64,000 nt of DNA. It comes from UBA6522 sp963664945 (GTDB taxonomy: Bacteria; Pseudomonadota; Gammaproteobacteria; Steroidobacterales; Rariloculaceae). The stretch's first letter is position 1, and each line of letters opens with the position of its first letter. Below, in pieces: positions 8,608-15,795 of the stretch. The stretch is taken from contig OY761822.1 of NCBI GenBank assembly GCA_963664945.1, forward strand, positions 3,720,001-3,784,000. The letters are read 5' to 3'. The notes under the pieces were generated by a model. That model was not told the origin of the DNA, ran no database searches, and saw nothing but the letters and a program-made list of their open reading frames with translations. The translations under genes were made by a program, and so were the position numbers.

Positions 8608-11091
8608 CTATATTCGCCGCAGAGTGGAAACGGGCGGCTCACGAACCACCGAACGCGCCGCGAGCGTTCCACTCACTCCCACAACCACCGCTCCAGCCAC
8701 CAATCCGTAGATCACCAGCATCGGCCCCGGCAGGTATTCCAGTTCGAACAGCTCGCTGGCGAGAAAATAGCCGATGAGACCGGCGCCGGCGGCAGCCAAT
8801 GTGCCTGCCAGTACGCCGATTGCTGTGAATTCGGCGGCGATGCCCTGCAGCACGACGCCCTTGCCCGCACCGAGCGTGCGCAATACCGCGCTCTCGTACA
8901 TGCGCTCATCCCGCGTCGCCTGAATTGCGGCAAGCAAAACCACGATGCCGGCGGCGAAAGTAAACAGGAAGACGTATTGCACGGCCGATGCAGCGCGGTC
9001 CATGGCGCGCCTGACCTGATCCAGCACCGCGTCAATGTCGATGACCGACACGCCGGGCAGCGTTGTTACCAGGTCCAGCATGGCGGAGCGCTGTTCCCGT
9101 TCCAGGTAGAAACTTGTGATGTATGTGTGCGCGAACTCCTCCATCACGCCCGGATTCACGACCATGAAGAAGTTCGGCTGGAAGGAATCCCAGTTGATGT
9201 TCCGGGTGTTGGTGATACGCACCGTGGCGCTCTGCCCGGCAATGGCGAACGTGAGTTCGTCGCCGAGCGCCAGCCCGAAGTCCACCAGTTCTTCTGCCGC
9301 AATGGATAGCTGCGGCTGCGGATCATTCTCCTGCCACCACTGCCCGGCCGCGATTTCATTGTCGGGACTCAGCGTCGCGGCCCACGAGATGTTCAGATCA
9401 TCCCGCAATTCACGTTCGGTCCGCCGATCGCGAAATTCATATTCGCTCAGCGGAACGCCATTGACATGGCTGATACGCGCGCGGACCAACGGCGCGAATT
9501 GCGGTTCCTCCACACCATGTTCGGCCAGAACGTCCGCAACCTGGCTGCGTTCATCGGGCTGAATGTTGATCAGGAAGTGATTCGCTGCGGTCTCCGGCAG
9601 TGTCGACTGCCACTGGGACATGAGTTCGGTGCGCACAAGCGTCAGCAGCAGCAGGACCATGATGCCAATACCGAAGGCCACCACCTGCACGCTGCTTTCC
9701 CGGCCGCGCCGCGCGACGTTGGCGATGCCGTATCGCCACGCAATGCCTACCCTGCCCCGTACACGCTGCAAACCGGCAACCATGACGTGTCCGGACATGT
9801 AAAGAGCCGCGAACGTCCCCACGGCGCCGATCAACAGGTACGCGATGAGTTCCAGATCCCGGAACAGCCAGTACAACATGGCCGTGACGGCCGCGGCGGC
9901 TGTTCCGTAAACAGCCGTGTACCCCAGGGGCGGCGGCTTCAAGTCGCGCCGCAGTACTCGAGCAGGCGGCACCTTGCGCAACTGCAACAAGGGCGGCAGC
10001 GCGAATCCCAATGCGATCGTCAGGGCGGTCACCGGGCCGATCAGGAATCCGTCAAATCCCGGCCCCGGCAATTGGGCTTCGACGAGATCATCCAGCAGCA
10101 GCACCAGTCCGTGCTGCGTGACAAAACCGAGCAGTGTGCCCACGATTCCGGCAACCAGTGCAAGGGTCAGCAATTGCGTCAACGTAAGGCGCAATACATC
10201 GCGGTGTTTTGCGCCCACGCACTTCATCAACGCGACGCTGTCCAGGTGGCGGGTCAGGAAACGCCGGCTCGCCATCGCCACGGCGACACCGCCGAGCAGC
10301 ACGCTCACCAGGGCGGACAGCATCAGGAAACGCTCGGCGCGTTCGATGGATGAACGCACTTCGGGCCGCGCATCGCGGATGTCGTCCAGTTCCTCTTCCG
10401 GGCCCATCATGCCCTCCAGGCGCTCCCGGAAGTTCTGGACCTGCCCCTCGTTGCCGGCGAACAACCACTCGTACTCGACGACGCTGCCCGGCTGTATCAA
10501 CCCCGACGCCTCTACGTCCCCCAAATTGAGCAATACCGTGGGCGCGAGTTCCATGAACCGCCAGCCTTCATCGGGACGGAACTCAAGCGTCTGTGCAACG
10601 CGCGCGTCGAGTTCGCCGATCGTCAGGGTGTCGCCGACGTCGAGCCCCAGACGCGCCAGCAGCGCGGGCTCCACCCAGGCCTCGCCCCTGCCCGGCACGC
10701 CGGATGCGGCTCGCGGCTCGCCGGCCAGCGCGTCAGCGATGCGCACCTCGCCGCGCAACGGATAGCCGGCAGACACCCATCGAATGTCCGACAACGAGCT
10801 GAGGCCGTTGGCGACCAGGACACTGCGGAACTGGACTACCTGGGCCGTTGCCAATCCTTCCGCGCGCGCGGCTTCGGGATAGTCGGCGGGCAAGGGGTAA
10901 TTGGATTCCACGCGCAGGTCGGCGGCCAACACTTCTCCGGCCTGCTGGCGAACAGCCTGTGCCACCCGGTCGGTGAAGAATCCCACCGCGGACATGGCCG
11001 CCACAGCCACGACCAGCGCCGTCAACAACACCGGTGTCTCACCGCCGCGCCAGTCGCGGATCAGCAGCCGCGCAGCCAGACTCAATTTCAT
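8608..11091 (-). CDS. FtsX/MacB-like ABC transporter permease (YbbP type), large
   Basis: An integral membrane protein of about 827 residues with the double FtsX-permease layout of the YbbP family. It has one N-terminal helix (LLTALVVAVAAMSAVGFF), a large periplasmic domain, three helices around residues 255-380, a second four-helix group in the middle, another periplasmic domain, and a last helix group ending near the C-terminus (ALGAGKGVVLQGIAAEF is the cytoplasmic coupling segment). Family members work with a YbbA-type ATPase to extract lipids or lipoproteins from the inner membrane. No ATP-binding partner is adjacent, which is unusual. ATG at 11091, preceded by GGGTGAG, is preferred over the longer frame that starts at 11154. 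Confidence 0.85.
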   Translation of the reverse strand: MKLSLAARLLIRDWRGGETPVLLTALVVAVAAMSAVGFFTDRVAQAVRQQAGEVLAADLRVESNYPLPADYPEAARAEGLATAQVVQFRSVLVANGLSSLSDIRWVSAGYPLRGEVRIADALAGEPRAASGVPGRGEAWVEPALLARLGLDVGDTLTIGELDARVAQTLEFRPDEGWRFMELAPTVLLNLGDVEASGLIQPGSVVEYEWLFAGNEGQVQNFRERLEGMMGPEEELDDIRDARPEVRSSIERAERFLMLSALVSVLLGGVAVAMASRRFLTRHLDSVALMKCVGAKHRDVLRLTLTQLLTLALVAGIVGTLLGFVTQHGLVLLLDDLVEAQLPGPGFDGFLIGPVTALTIALGFALPPLLQLRKVPPARVLRRDLKPPPLGYTAVYGTAAAAVTAMLYWLFRDLELIAYLLIGAVGTFAALYMSGHVMVAGLQRVRGRVGIAWRYGIANVARRGRESSVQVVAFGIGIMVLLLLTLVRTELMSQWQSTLPETAANHFLINIQPDERSQVADVLAEHGVEEPQFAPLVRARISHVNGVPLSEYEFRDRRTERELRDDLNISWAATLSPDNEIAAGQWWQENDPQPQLSIAAEELVDFGLALGDELTFAIAGQSATVRITNTRNINWDSFQPNFFMVVNPGVMEEFAHTYITSFYLEREQRSAMLDLVTTLPGVSVIDIDAVLDQVRRAMDRAASAVQYVFLFTFAAGIVVLLAAIQATRDERMYESAVLRTLGAGKGVVLQGIAAEFTAIGVLAGTLAAAGAGLIGYFLASELFELEYLPGPMLVIYGLVAGAVVVGVSGTLAARSVVREPPVSTLRRI

Positions 11092-11154
11092 GCGCTCACC
11101 CTGGGTTGCGGTGCGACTTGAGGCTTCTGACACGGACTGCTGGCGTGACGCCAA

Positions 11155-12732
11155 TCAGCCGGTCGGTACCTGTTGGACGAACACTGCTCCGGAGTCGCGT
11201 ACGAAGTTGTCCGATTGATCTCCATTGATCCCGGCTGCACCGCCGTCTTCGACGCGAACCCCGACCGCAATGGTTTCGCCGGTGTCGTCCAGCGCGACAT
11301 TGGCGCCGTACTCGTCGTAGATTTCCGATGCCGGAGCCTTCAGATACGCCGCCTGCTGCCACTCGCCGTCGGTGCGGCGGTACAGGTAAACCGCCCCGGC
11401 CTCGTCGGCCAGGTCGTCCTGGGGACCGTTCACGCCGCTGGCGCTGCCGTCTTCCAGCGGCGCTCCCACCGCCAGAACGCTGCCATCGCGATTGAGGAAC
11501 AGGCGCGTACCGAATTGATCGAAGGGGCTGGTGTTGGATGACTTGATATACGCCGTCTGCGCCCAACCCGAGTCGTTCCGCGAGAAAAGGTACACAGCGC
11601 CGGAGTCCTCGGCCGAATCGTCTCCCTGATCGGCCCCCACCCCGTTATCGCTGCTGTCCTCATCGAACGACGCCACTCCGAGGGTATTGCCGTCGCCGCT
11701 CAGGGCCACCATGGAAAAGGCATCGTTGATTGCGGCGTTGGAGGCCTTCAGGTACGTCTGCTGTTGCCACTGTGCGCCCTGGCGGGCGAATACGTAGACT
11801 GCACCGGACCCTCTGGCAGCGTTGTCGTCCGGCCCGTTGACGCCGCTTGAGGAACCGTCTTCGTCCAGCGCGCTGACGACCAGGGTATTGCCGTCGTCGC
11901 TGATCGCCAGGGAAATCCCGAACAGGTCGGTGGCGTCGGGATTGGACGCTTTCAGATAGGCCTGCTGAGACCAGTTGCCGTCTTCCCGGACGAACACGTA
12001 CACGGCGCCGGCGCCTCTTGCCGAATTGTCGCCGGCGTCGCCGTTTACGCCGACGCTTGCGCCGTCTTCGCCGGTTGCACCCACCGCCAGCGTATTGCCG
12101 TCGGCACTGAGGCTCACAACGTAACCGAAGTTGTCGCCGTCCTCGGGTTCGCCGGTATTGGAGGCCTTGACATAGGCCTCCTGCCGCCAACCGTCGTCGT
12201 TGCGGCGGAAAATGTATACCGCGCCCGAGTTCTCCATGGAATCGTCGTGCTGATCGCCGTTGATCCCGGTCGCCGCGCTGTCCTCCAGATTGGCCGATAC
12301 GGCCACCGTGTCGCCGTCGTCGCTTATGGCGACCGCGAACCCGAACTGGTCGCCCGGCCCGGCATTGGACGCCTTCAGGTAGGCCTCCTGCTGCCAGGAA
12401 CCGTCCTGCGCTCGCCCAAAGACATAGGCCGCTCCCGCATTTCGCGCGGAATTGTCCTGTTGATCGCCGTCGATGCCGGTTGCAGCACTGTCTTCCAGGC
12501 GCGCGCCCGCGGCAAGCGTCGAGCCGTCGCCGCTGAGAGCCACGGATACGCCCAGCAGTACGCCGCTGCCGCCGAACTGATCGTCCACGCCCGGATTGGA
12601 AGCCTTGATGTAGGTCGCGTCCGCCTGCGCCGCCACATCCCCCGCCCAGACGGCGGCCATGACCAGGGCCAGCAAGCCGTGGCAATAGCCCCGCTGGATT
12701 CGGCCGGCGCCGCGGCGATCAATTGCCCACAT
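11155..12732 (-). CDS. Secreted FG-GAP/integrin-like beta-propeller repeat protein
   Basis: A 525-residue exported protein (signal peptide LALVMAAVWAGDVAAQ) built almost wholly from seven repeats of about 65-75 residues. Each begins like AYLKASNAGPGDQFG, continues with VAISDDGDTVAVSA..EDS, and contains GINGDQ.D.S..SGAVYVF. These are FG-GAP-type propeller blades with Asp/Asn-rich calcium loops. Seven blades would close one propeller. Such proteins often mediate surface contacts or carbohydrate binding; no enzyme motif is present. It overlaps the DUF6152 gene by 14 bp and ends 63 bp before the permease start, so the three are probably co-transcribed. Confidence 0.75.
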   Translation of the reverse strand: MWAIDRRGAGRIQRGYCHGLLALVMAAVWAGDVAAQADATYIKASNPGVDDQFGGSGVLLGVSVALSGDGSTLAAGARLEDSAATGIDGDQQDNSARNAGAAYVFGRAQDGSWQQEAYLKASNAGPGDQFGFAVAISDDGDTVAVSANLEDSAATGINGDQHDDSMENSGAVYIFRRNDDGWRQEAYVKASNTGEPEDGDNFGYVVSLSADGNTLAVGATGEDGASVGVNGDAGDNSARGAGAVYVFVREDGNWSQQAYLKASNPDATDLFGISLAISDDGNTLVVSALDEDGSSSGVNGPDDNAARGSGAVYVFARQGAQWQQQTYLKASNAAINDAFSMVALSGDGNTLGVASFDEDSSDNGVGADQGDDSAEDSGAVYLFSRNDSGWAQTAYIKSSNTSPFDQFGTRLFLNRDGSVLAVGAPLEDGSASGVNGPQDDLADEAGAVYLYRRTDGEWQQAAYLKAPASEIYDEYGANVALDDTGETIAVGVRVEDGGAAGINGDQSDNFVRDSGAVFVQQVPTG

Positions 12733-13117
12733 AGATCTCGCTACCTTCAGCGTCGAACAGGCGGGACTTTTCGGACAGCGTCATGTACGGCCCACCGTTC
12801 CTGAGCGCACGACCGGTCATCGTGATCACGTCGCCCACCTGGAAGGTGTTCCTGTCCCAGCCCCATCTGTTTTCCAGGCTGTTCGGCGGCCCCAGTTCTC
12901 CGTGCCACTCCAGGGTTTCGCCGTTTTCGTCCACCACGGCGATGGTCAACAACGAGTGGGGATTGATGAATTGAAATTCCACCACCGTTCCCGTCACCGT
13001 CTTGACGGTCTCGGTGTAACGGCCCGCGTCGCCGTGGTGGGCCAGGCTGGATGTCGCTGTGAAGGCGATTGCGGCAACCGCCGTGAACAGGTTTCGCAAA
13101 CGGGCTAGCAGGTGCAT
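12719..13117 (-). CDS. DUF6152 family periplasmic protein
   Basis: A 132-residue exported protein: signal peptide ending TATSSLAHHG, then a small beta domain with VTGTVVEFQFINPHSLL and GDVITMTGRALRNGGPYM. This is the DUF6152 pattern (AHHG start, FINPHS core). The family role is unknown; members are often next to c-type cytochromes or PQQ enzymes. ATG at 13117 is chosen because GGGGGAG precedes it; longer frames run back to 13642 but look non-coding. A second family member is encoded at 30480-31520. Confidence 0.8.
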   Translation of the reverse strand: MHLLARLRNLFTAVAAIAFTATSSLAHHGDAGRYTETVKTVTGTVVEFQFINPHSLLTIAVVDENGETLEWHGELGPPNSLENRWGWDRNTFQVGDVITMTGRALRNGGPYMTLSEKSRLFDAEGSEIYVGN

Positions 13118-13318
13118 GGGCTCCCCCATTGATAACACGCAGTATTGATGCAATCCGGCACGCAAATGGATTGTGCCGGGTCGATTCGACGATAACATAG
13201 CGCGAACGTGCCGAGAATGTCTCGTACATGACGTTCCGTTAACGTGGAGGTCATGATTCATGGCCCGGTTTCGGCTATTGTTGACAGCCACACACGTATC
13301 GGTCTGGAGGAAAAATCC

Positions 13319-14269
13319 ATGCGACGAGCGATCATTGCATCCGCCACGAGCATCCTGTCGATGTGTTTGCCGGTAACGGGTCTCGCCGACGTGGAATGGG
13401 CCTACCAGGTTCTTGACGAGTCGCTTCTTCCCCAGCGCGATCTTGAAATCGACCTGCAGGCTCCACGAACCGTGCCGGGCAGTTCGCTTGTGCGAAGCCA
13501 GGAACAGATAGACGATCACTGGAACCCGCCCGACTGGTTTCCGGACGACCACTACGCCCCGGTTCCCGAAGTCGTGGCACACGGGGACGGCCCGCTGGTA
13601 CGCGCCTGTGCCGCATGCCACGGATTCACGGGCGCGGGCCACCCCGAGTCATCGCACCTGGCCGGCCTGACGGTGGCCTACATCGAGGCGCAGATGGCCG
13701 ATTTCAAGAGCGGGGCGAGGAAGGAGCGGTTCTGGATGAACGGCTTCGACGCCACCGAGGAACAAACCCGCATCGCGGCAGAATGGTTTGCCGGGCTTGA
13801 AGTCATCGACTGGATCGACGAGGTGATCGAAGCGGATATCGTGCCGAGAACCTACATCGGCGACGGGCGCATGCGGCACTTCCATCCCGACGGCGGCACC
13901 GAGCCCATCGATGGCCGGATCATCGAAGTGCCCCAGGACAGGGAGCTGGCGACCGCCCGGCACCCCTACTCCGGCTTCACCGTCTACGCACCGGAGGGTA
14001 GCCTGGCGCGGGGCGAGGAATTGGTGACCACGGGTGCCGGCGGACGCACGATTCAATGCTTCATCTGTCACGGACCGGACCTGAAGGGACTTGGCGACGT
14101 ACCACGACTGACGGGCGTCTCGCCCCTGTACACGGTCCGTCAGCTAAACGACTTCAAGACCGGCGACCGGGCCGGCAGCCTGGCGCCCCTGATGACGGCG
14201 ACGGTCATGAACCTTACGGACGAGGATATGGTGGCGATCGCCGCTTACCTGGGATCGCTGGATCCCTAG
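13319..14269 (+). CDS. Diheme c-type cytochrome
   Basis: A 316-residue periplasmic protein with a signal peptide and two CXXCH heme sites, CAACH at 97-101 and CFICH at 247-251. These sit in two class I cytochrome c domains of the c4/c553 kind (HGFTGAGHPESSHLAGL and HGPDLKGLGDVPRL, each followed by a distal Met region). It should shuttle electrons between periplasmic dehydrogenases and terminal oxidases. The ATG at 13319 has GGAGG about 10 bp upstream. The ECF-like sigma gene begins only 6 bp after its stop, so the two may share a transcript although their functions look unrelated. Confidence 0.88.
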   Translation: MRRAIIASATSILSMCLPVTGLADVEWAYQVLDESLLPQRDLEIDLQAPRTVPGSSLVRSQEQIDDHWNPPDWFPDDHYAPVPEVVAHGDGPLVRACAACHGFTGAGHPESSHLAGLTVAYIEAQMADFKSGARKERFWMNGFDATEEQTRIAAEWFAGLEVIDWIDEVIEADIVPRTYIGDGRMRHFHPDGGTEPIDGRIIEVPQDRELATARHPYSGFTVYAPEGSLARGEELVTTGAGGRTIQCFICHGPDLKGLGDVPRLTGVSPLYTVRQLNDFKTGDRAGSLAPLMTATVMNLTDEDMVAIAAYLGSLDP

Positions 14270-14275
14270 CAACCA

Positions 14276-14827
14276 TTGAGACTGGACAAGCAGAGCGACC
14301 TCGAACTCGTCGAACTCTGCAACGACGGTTCCCGCCGCGATGCAGCAGCGGCGTTTGAAACGCTTTATCGTCGTCATCGCGACTACGTGACCCGCGTCTC
14401 GCTGCGTTTTTCTTCCGACCGGGAAATCGCAGCGGACGTTCTGCAGGAAACTTTCCTTTACCTGCTGAAGAAATTCTCTCCAACCGGGGAGGGCTTGATC
14501 CTGTCCGCGAAATTGCGGTCGTTGCTGTATCCGGTCGCGAAAAACCAGACCCTCTCGGCGATCAAGCGTCGACGCCGAGACGAATCGTCAACCGACTTTG
14601 AACCGGACCGGCTGCCCGACCCGGATACAGTCAATCCCCAGCACGAAAATCTCGCCAGAATGCTCTCGCACCTTTCGCCCCGCCACCGGGAGGTCATCCT
14701 GCTGCGATTCGTCGACGACATGCGATTGAACGAAATCTCCGAAGCCCTGGACATCCCGACAGGAACCGTCAAATCGCGTCTTCACCATGCCCTGAGGGCG
14801 CTAAGACACAGGCTTGGATCCGCCTAG
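14276..14827 (+). CDS. ECF-like sigma-70 family RNA polymerase sigma factor
   Basis: A 183-residue two-domain sigma factor. Region 2 is FETLYRRHRDYVTRVSLRF with DREIAADVLQETFLYLLKKF (residues about 24-65). Region 4 is LSPRHREVILLRFVDDM followed by the helix-turn-helix LNEISEALDIPTGTVKSRL (residues about 128-170). It starts at TTG, 6 bp after the cytochrome gene. A terminator-like hairpin follows the stop, then a cluster encoding a membrane-anchored dockerin-like protein, a cohesin-like protein and a VIT/VWA lipoprotein. Sigma factors usually control adjacent genes, so that cluster is its likely target and the dockerin-like membrane protein its possible anti-sigma factor. Confidence 0.88.
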   Translation: MRLDKQSDLELVELCNDGSRRDAAAAFETLYRRHRDYVTRVSLRFSSDREIAADVLQETFLYLLKKFSPTGEGLILSAKLRSLLYPVAKNQTLSAIKRRRRDESSTDFEPDRLPDPDTVNPQHENLARMLSHLSPRHREVILLRFVDDMRLNEISEALDIPTGTVKSRLHHALRALRHRLGSA

Positions 14828-14831
14828 TGCT

Positions 14832-14866
14832 CCATCAACGTGAGAATGCCGTATCGGGTTGACGCA
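14832..14866. repeat. Repeated hairpin element, copy 2 (AATGCCGTATC core)
   Basis: This copy lies just after the sigma factor stop and matches 27 of 35 positions of the hairpin at 8504-8539. The 11-base core AATGCCGTATC is identical, and the stem pair C-G of copy 1 is replaced by A-T here, a compensatory change. Pairing CATCAAC with GTTGACG is less perfect than in copy 1. Its right arm also takes part in the adjacent terminator hairpin, so two alternative folds are possible. Confidence 0.5.
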
Positions 14867-14883
14867 GCACCCGATTTATTTTT
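14853..14883 (+). terminator. Rho-independent terminator or attenuator after the sigma gene
   Basis: ATCGGGT (14853-14859) pairs with ACCCGAT (14869-14875) over a 9-nt loop and is followed by TTATTTTT. It is oriented to stop transcription leaving the sigma gene, 26 bp after its stop, and lies 45 bp before the dockerin-like gene. The downstream genes probably need their own promoter, or read-through is controlled here. Confidence 0.6.
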
Positions 14884-14927
14884 GAACCTTTTGGGCGACT
14901 CGCTCGCTAAACATTGTAGGAACGATC

Positions 14928-15332
14928 ATGAACGCCGAAACAGATACAACCGAACTGCCGCAGGAACTCGTCGAGGGTTTGAAGCGCATCGACACGTCCA
15001 TTGCGGTCATGACGCCTGCCGTTGACCGGCGTGTGCGCGAGGCCGCAGCGGCACACTTCGCCGAGCGCCCGCAACGCGTGGCAAGGCCGCCCCGGCGCTG
15101 GGCGATCACGGGAACGCTGGCCGCCAGCTTGATGGCCGGCCTGTTGCTCGTACGAATGCAGGGTGACGTGGAACAGAGCCTCCTGGCGAATGACTTCGAC
15201 GGTTCCGGCGCCGTCGATATCCTGGATGCGTTTGCGCTCGCTCGAATGAACAGCAGCCTCGGAGATGCAACGCAGAACGAAATCGACGCGCTCATCATGC
15301 AGGTCGTGACGCTGAACGGAGCCGCGCCGTGA
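14928..15332 (+). CDS. Membrane-anchored protein with dockerin-like EF-hand motif
   Basis: A 134-residue protein: a cytoplasmic N-terminal half of about 60 residues rich in charged residues, one transmembrane helix (WAITGTLAASLMAGLLLV), then a short outer segment holding DFDGSGAVDILDAFALAR. That segment is a type I dockerin/EF-hand calcium loop, with Asp at loop positions 1 and 3 and a following helix. Size, topology and position after a sigma factor fit an anti-sigma factor, though no ZAS zinc motif is present. The dockerin motif may bind the cohesin-like product of the next gene, which overlaps it by 4 bp (GTGA). The dockerin call is seen in sequence; the anti-sigma role is inference. Confidence 0.7.
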   Translation: MNAETDTTELPQELVEGLKRIDTSIAVMTPAVDRRVREAAAAHFAERPQRVARPPRRWAITGTLAASLMAGLLLVRMQGDVEQSLLANDFDGSGAVDILDAFALARMNSSLGDATQNEIDALIMQVVTLNGAAP

Positions 15333-15781
15333 GCCGAGTGCCGAGCAGAATTCTCGTGTGCGTTGGCCTGTTCGCCGCGACGCTGCCCGTGTTGCCGCAA
15401 ATCGACGAAAATGCATTTCGGTTCGCGGCGCTCGATATCTATCTTGAAGCGGGCGAGCCGCTGGCTGCCTGGCAATTCGAGTTGCGCGAATCCTCCGGGC
15501 GAATGCGCGTGGTTGGCGTCGAAAACGGCGACAGCGCGGCGTTCCGCGATGCACCCTACTACGATCTCGCCGCCGTGAACGGGGGCACAGCGGATCACAT
15601 CATCGTCGCCGATTACTCCATGGAGCCGGTGGCCGAACTGCCCACCGGCCGAAGCCGTGTCGCGACAGTCCACATCCAGATCGAAGGCATGGCCGAACCT
15701 GACTACGAGTTGAGCCTCATGGCCGCAGGCGGCGCCGATGGCGCACCTATCCAGGCATCGATCGAGTTTGAAACTCAATAG
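15329..15781 (+). CDS. Secreted cohesin-like small protein
   Basis: A 150-residue exported protein (hydrophobic start ILVCVGLFAATLPVLP) that is nearly all predicted beta strand. FRFAALDIYLEAGEPLAAWQ, RMRVVGVENGD and GRSRVATVHIQIEG follow the order of strands in cohesin-type jelly rolls, in which a self-describing L...YQF/WQF strand is followed by a V.GVE.G turn. I do not see enough conserved residues to be sure of the family. Translational coupling (GTGA overlap) to a protein with a dockerin loop makes a cohesin-dockerin pair an attractive but unproven reading. Confidence 0.55.
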   Translation: MSRVPSRILVCVGLFAATLPVLPQIDENAFRFAALDIYLEAGEPLAAWQFELRESSGRMRVVGVENGDSAAFRDAPYYDLAAVNGGTADHIIVADYSMEPVAELPTGRSRVATVHIQIEGMAEPDYELSLMAAGGADGAPIQASIEFETQ

Positions 15782-15795
15782 CGGAGACCACAGTA

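Noticed and set aside
9721..9750. Possible third copy of the AATGCCGTATC hairpin (GCGATGCCGTATCGCC)
   Set aside because: It lies within the coding part of the permease gene and lacks the first base of the core; probably chance.
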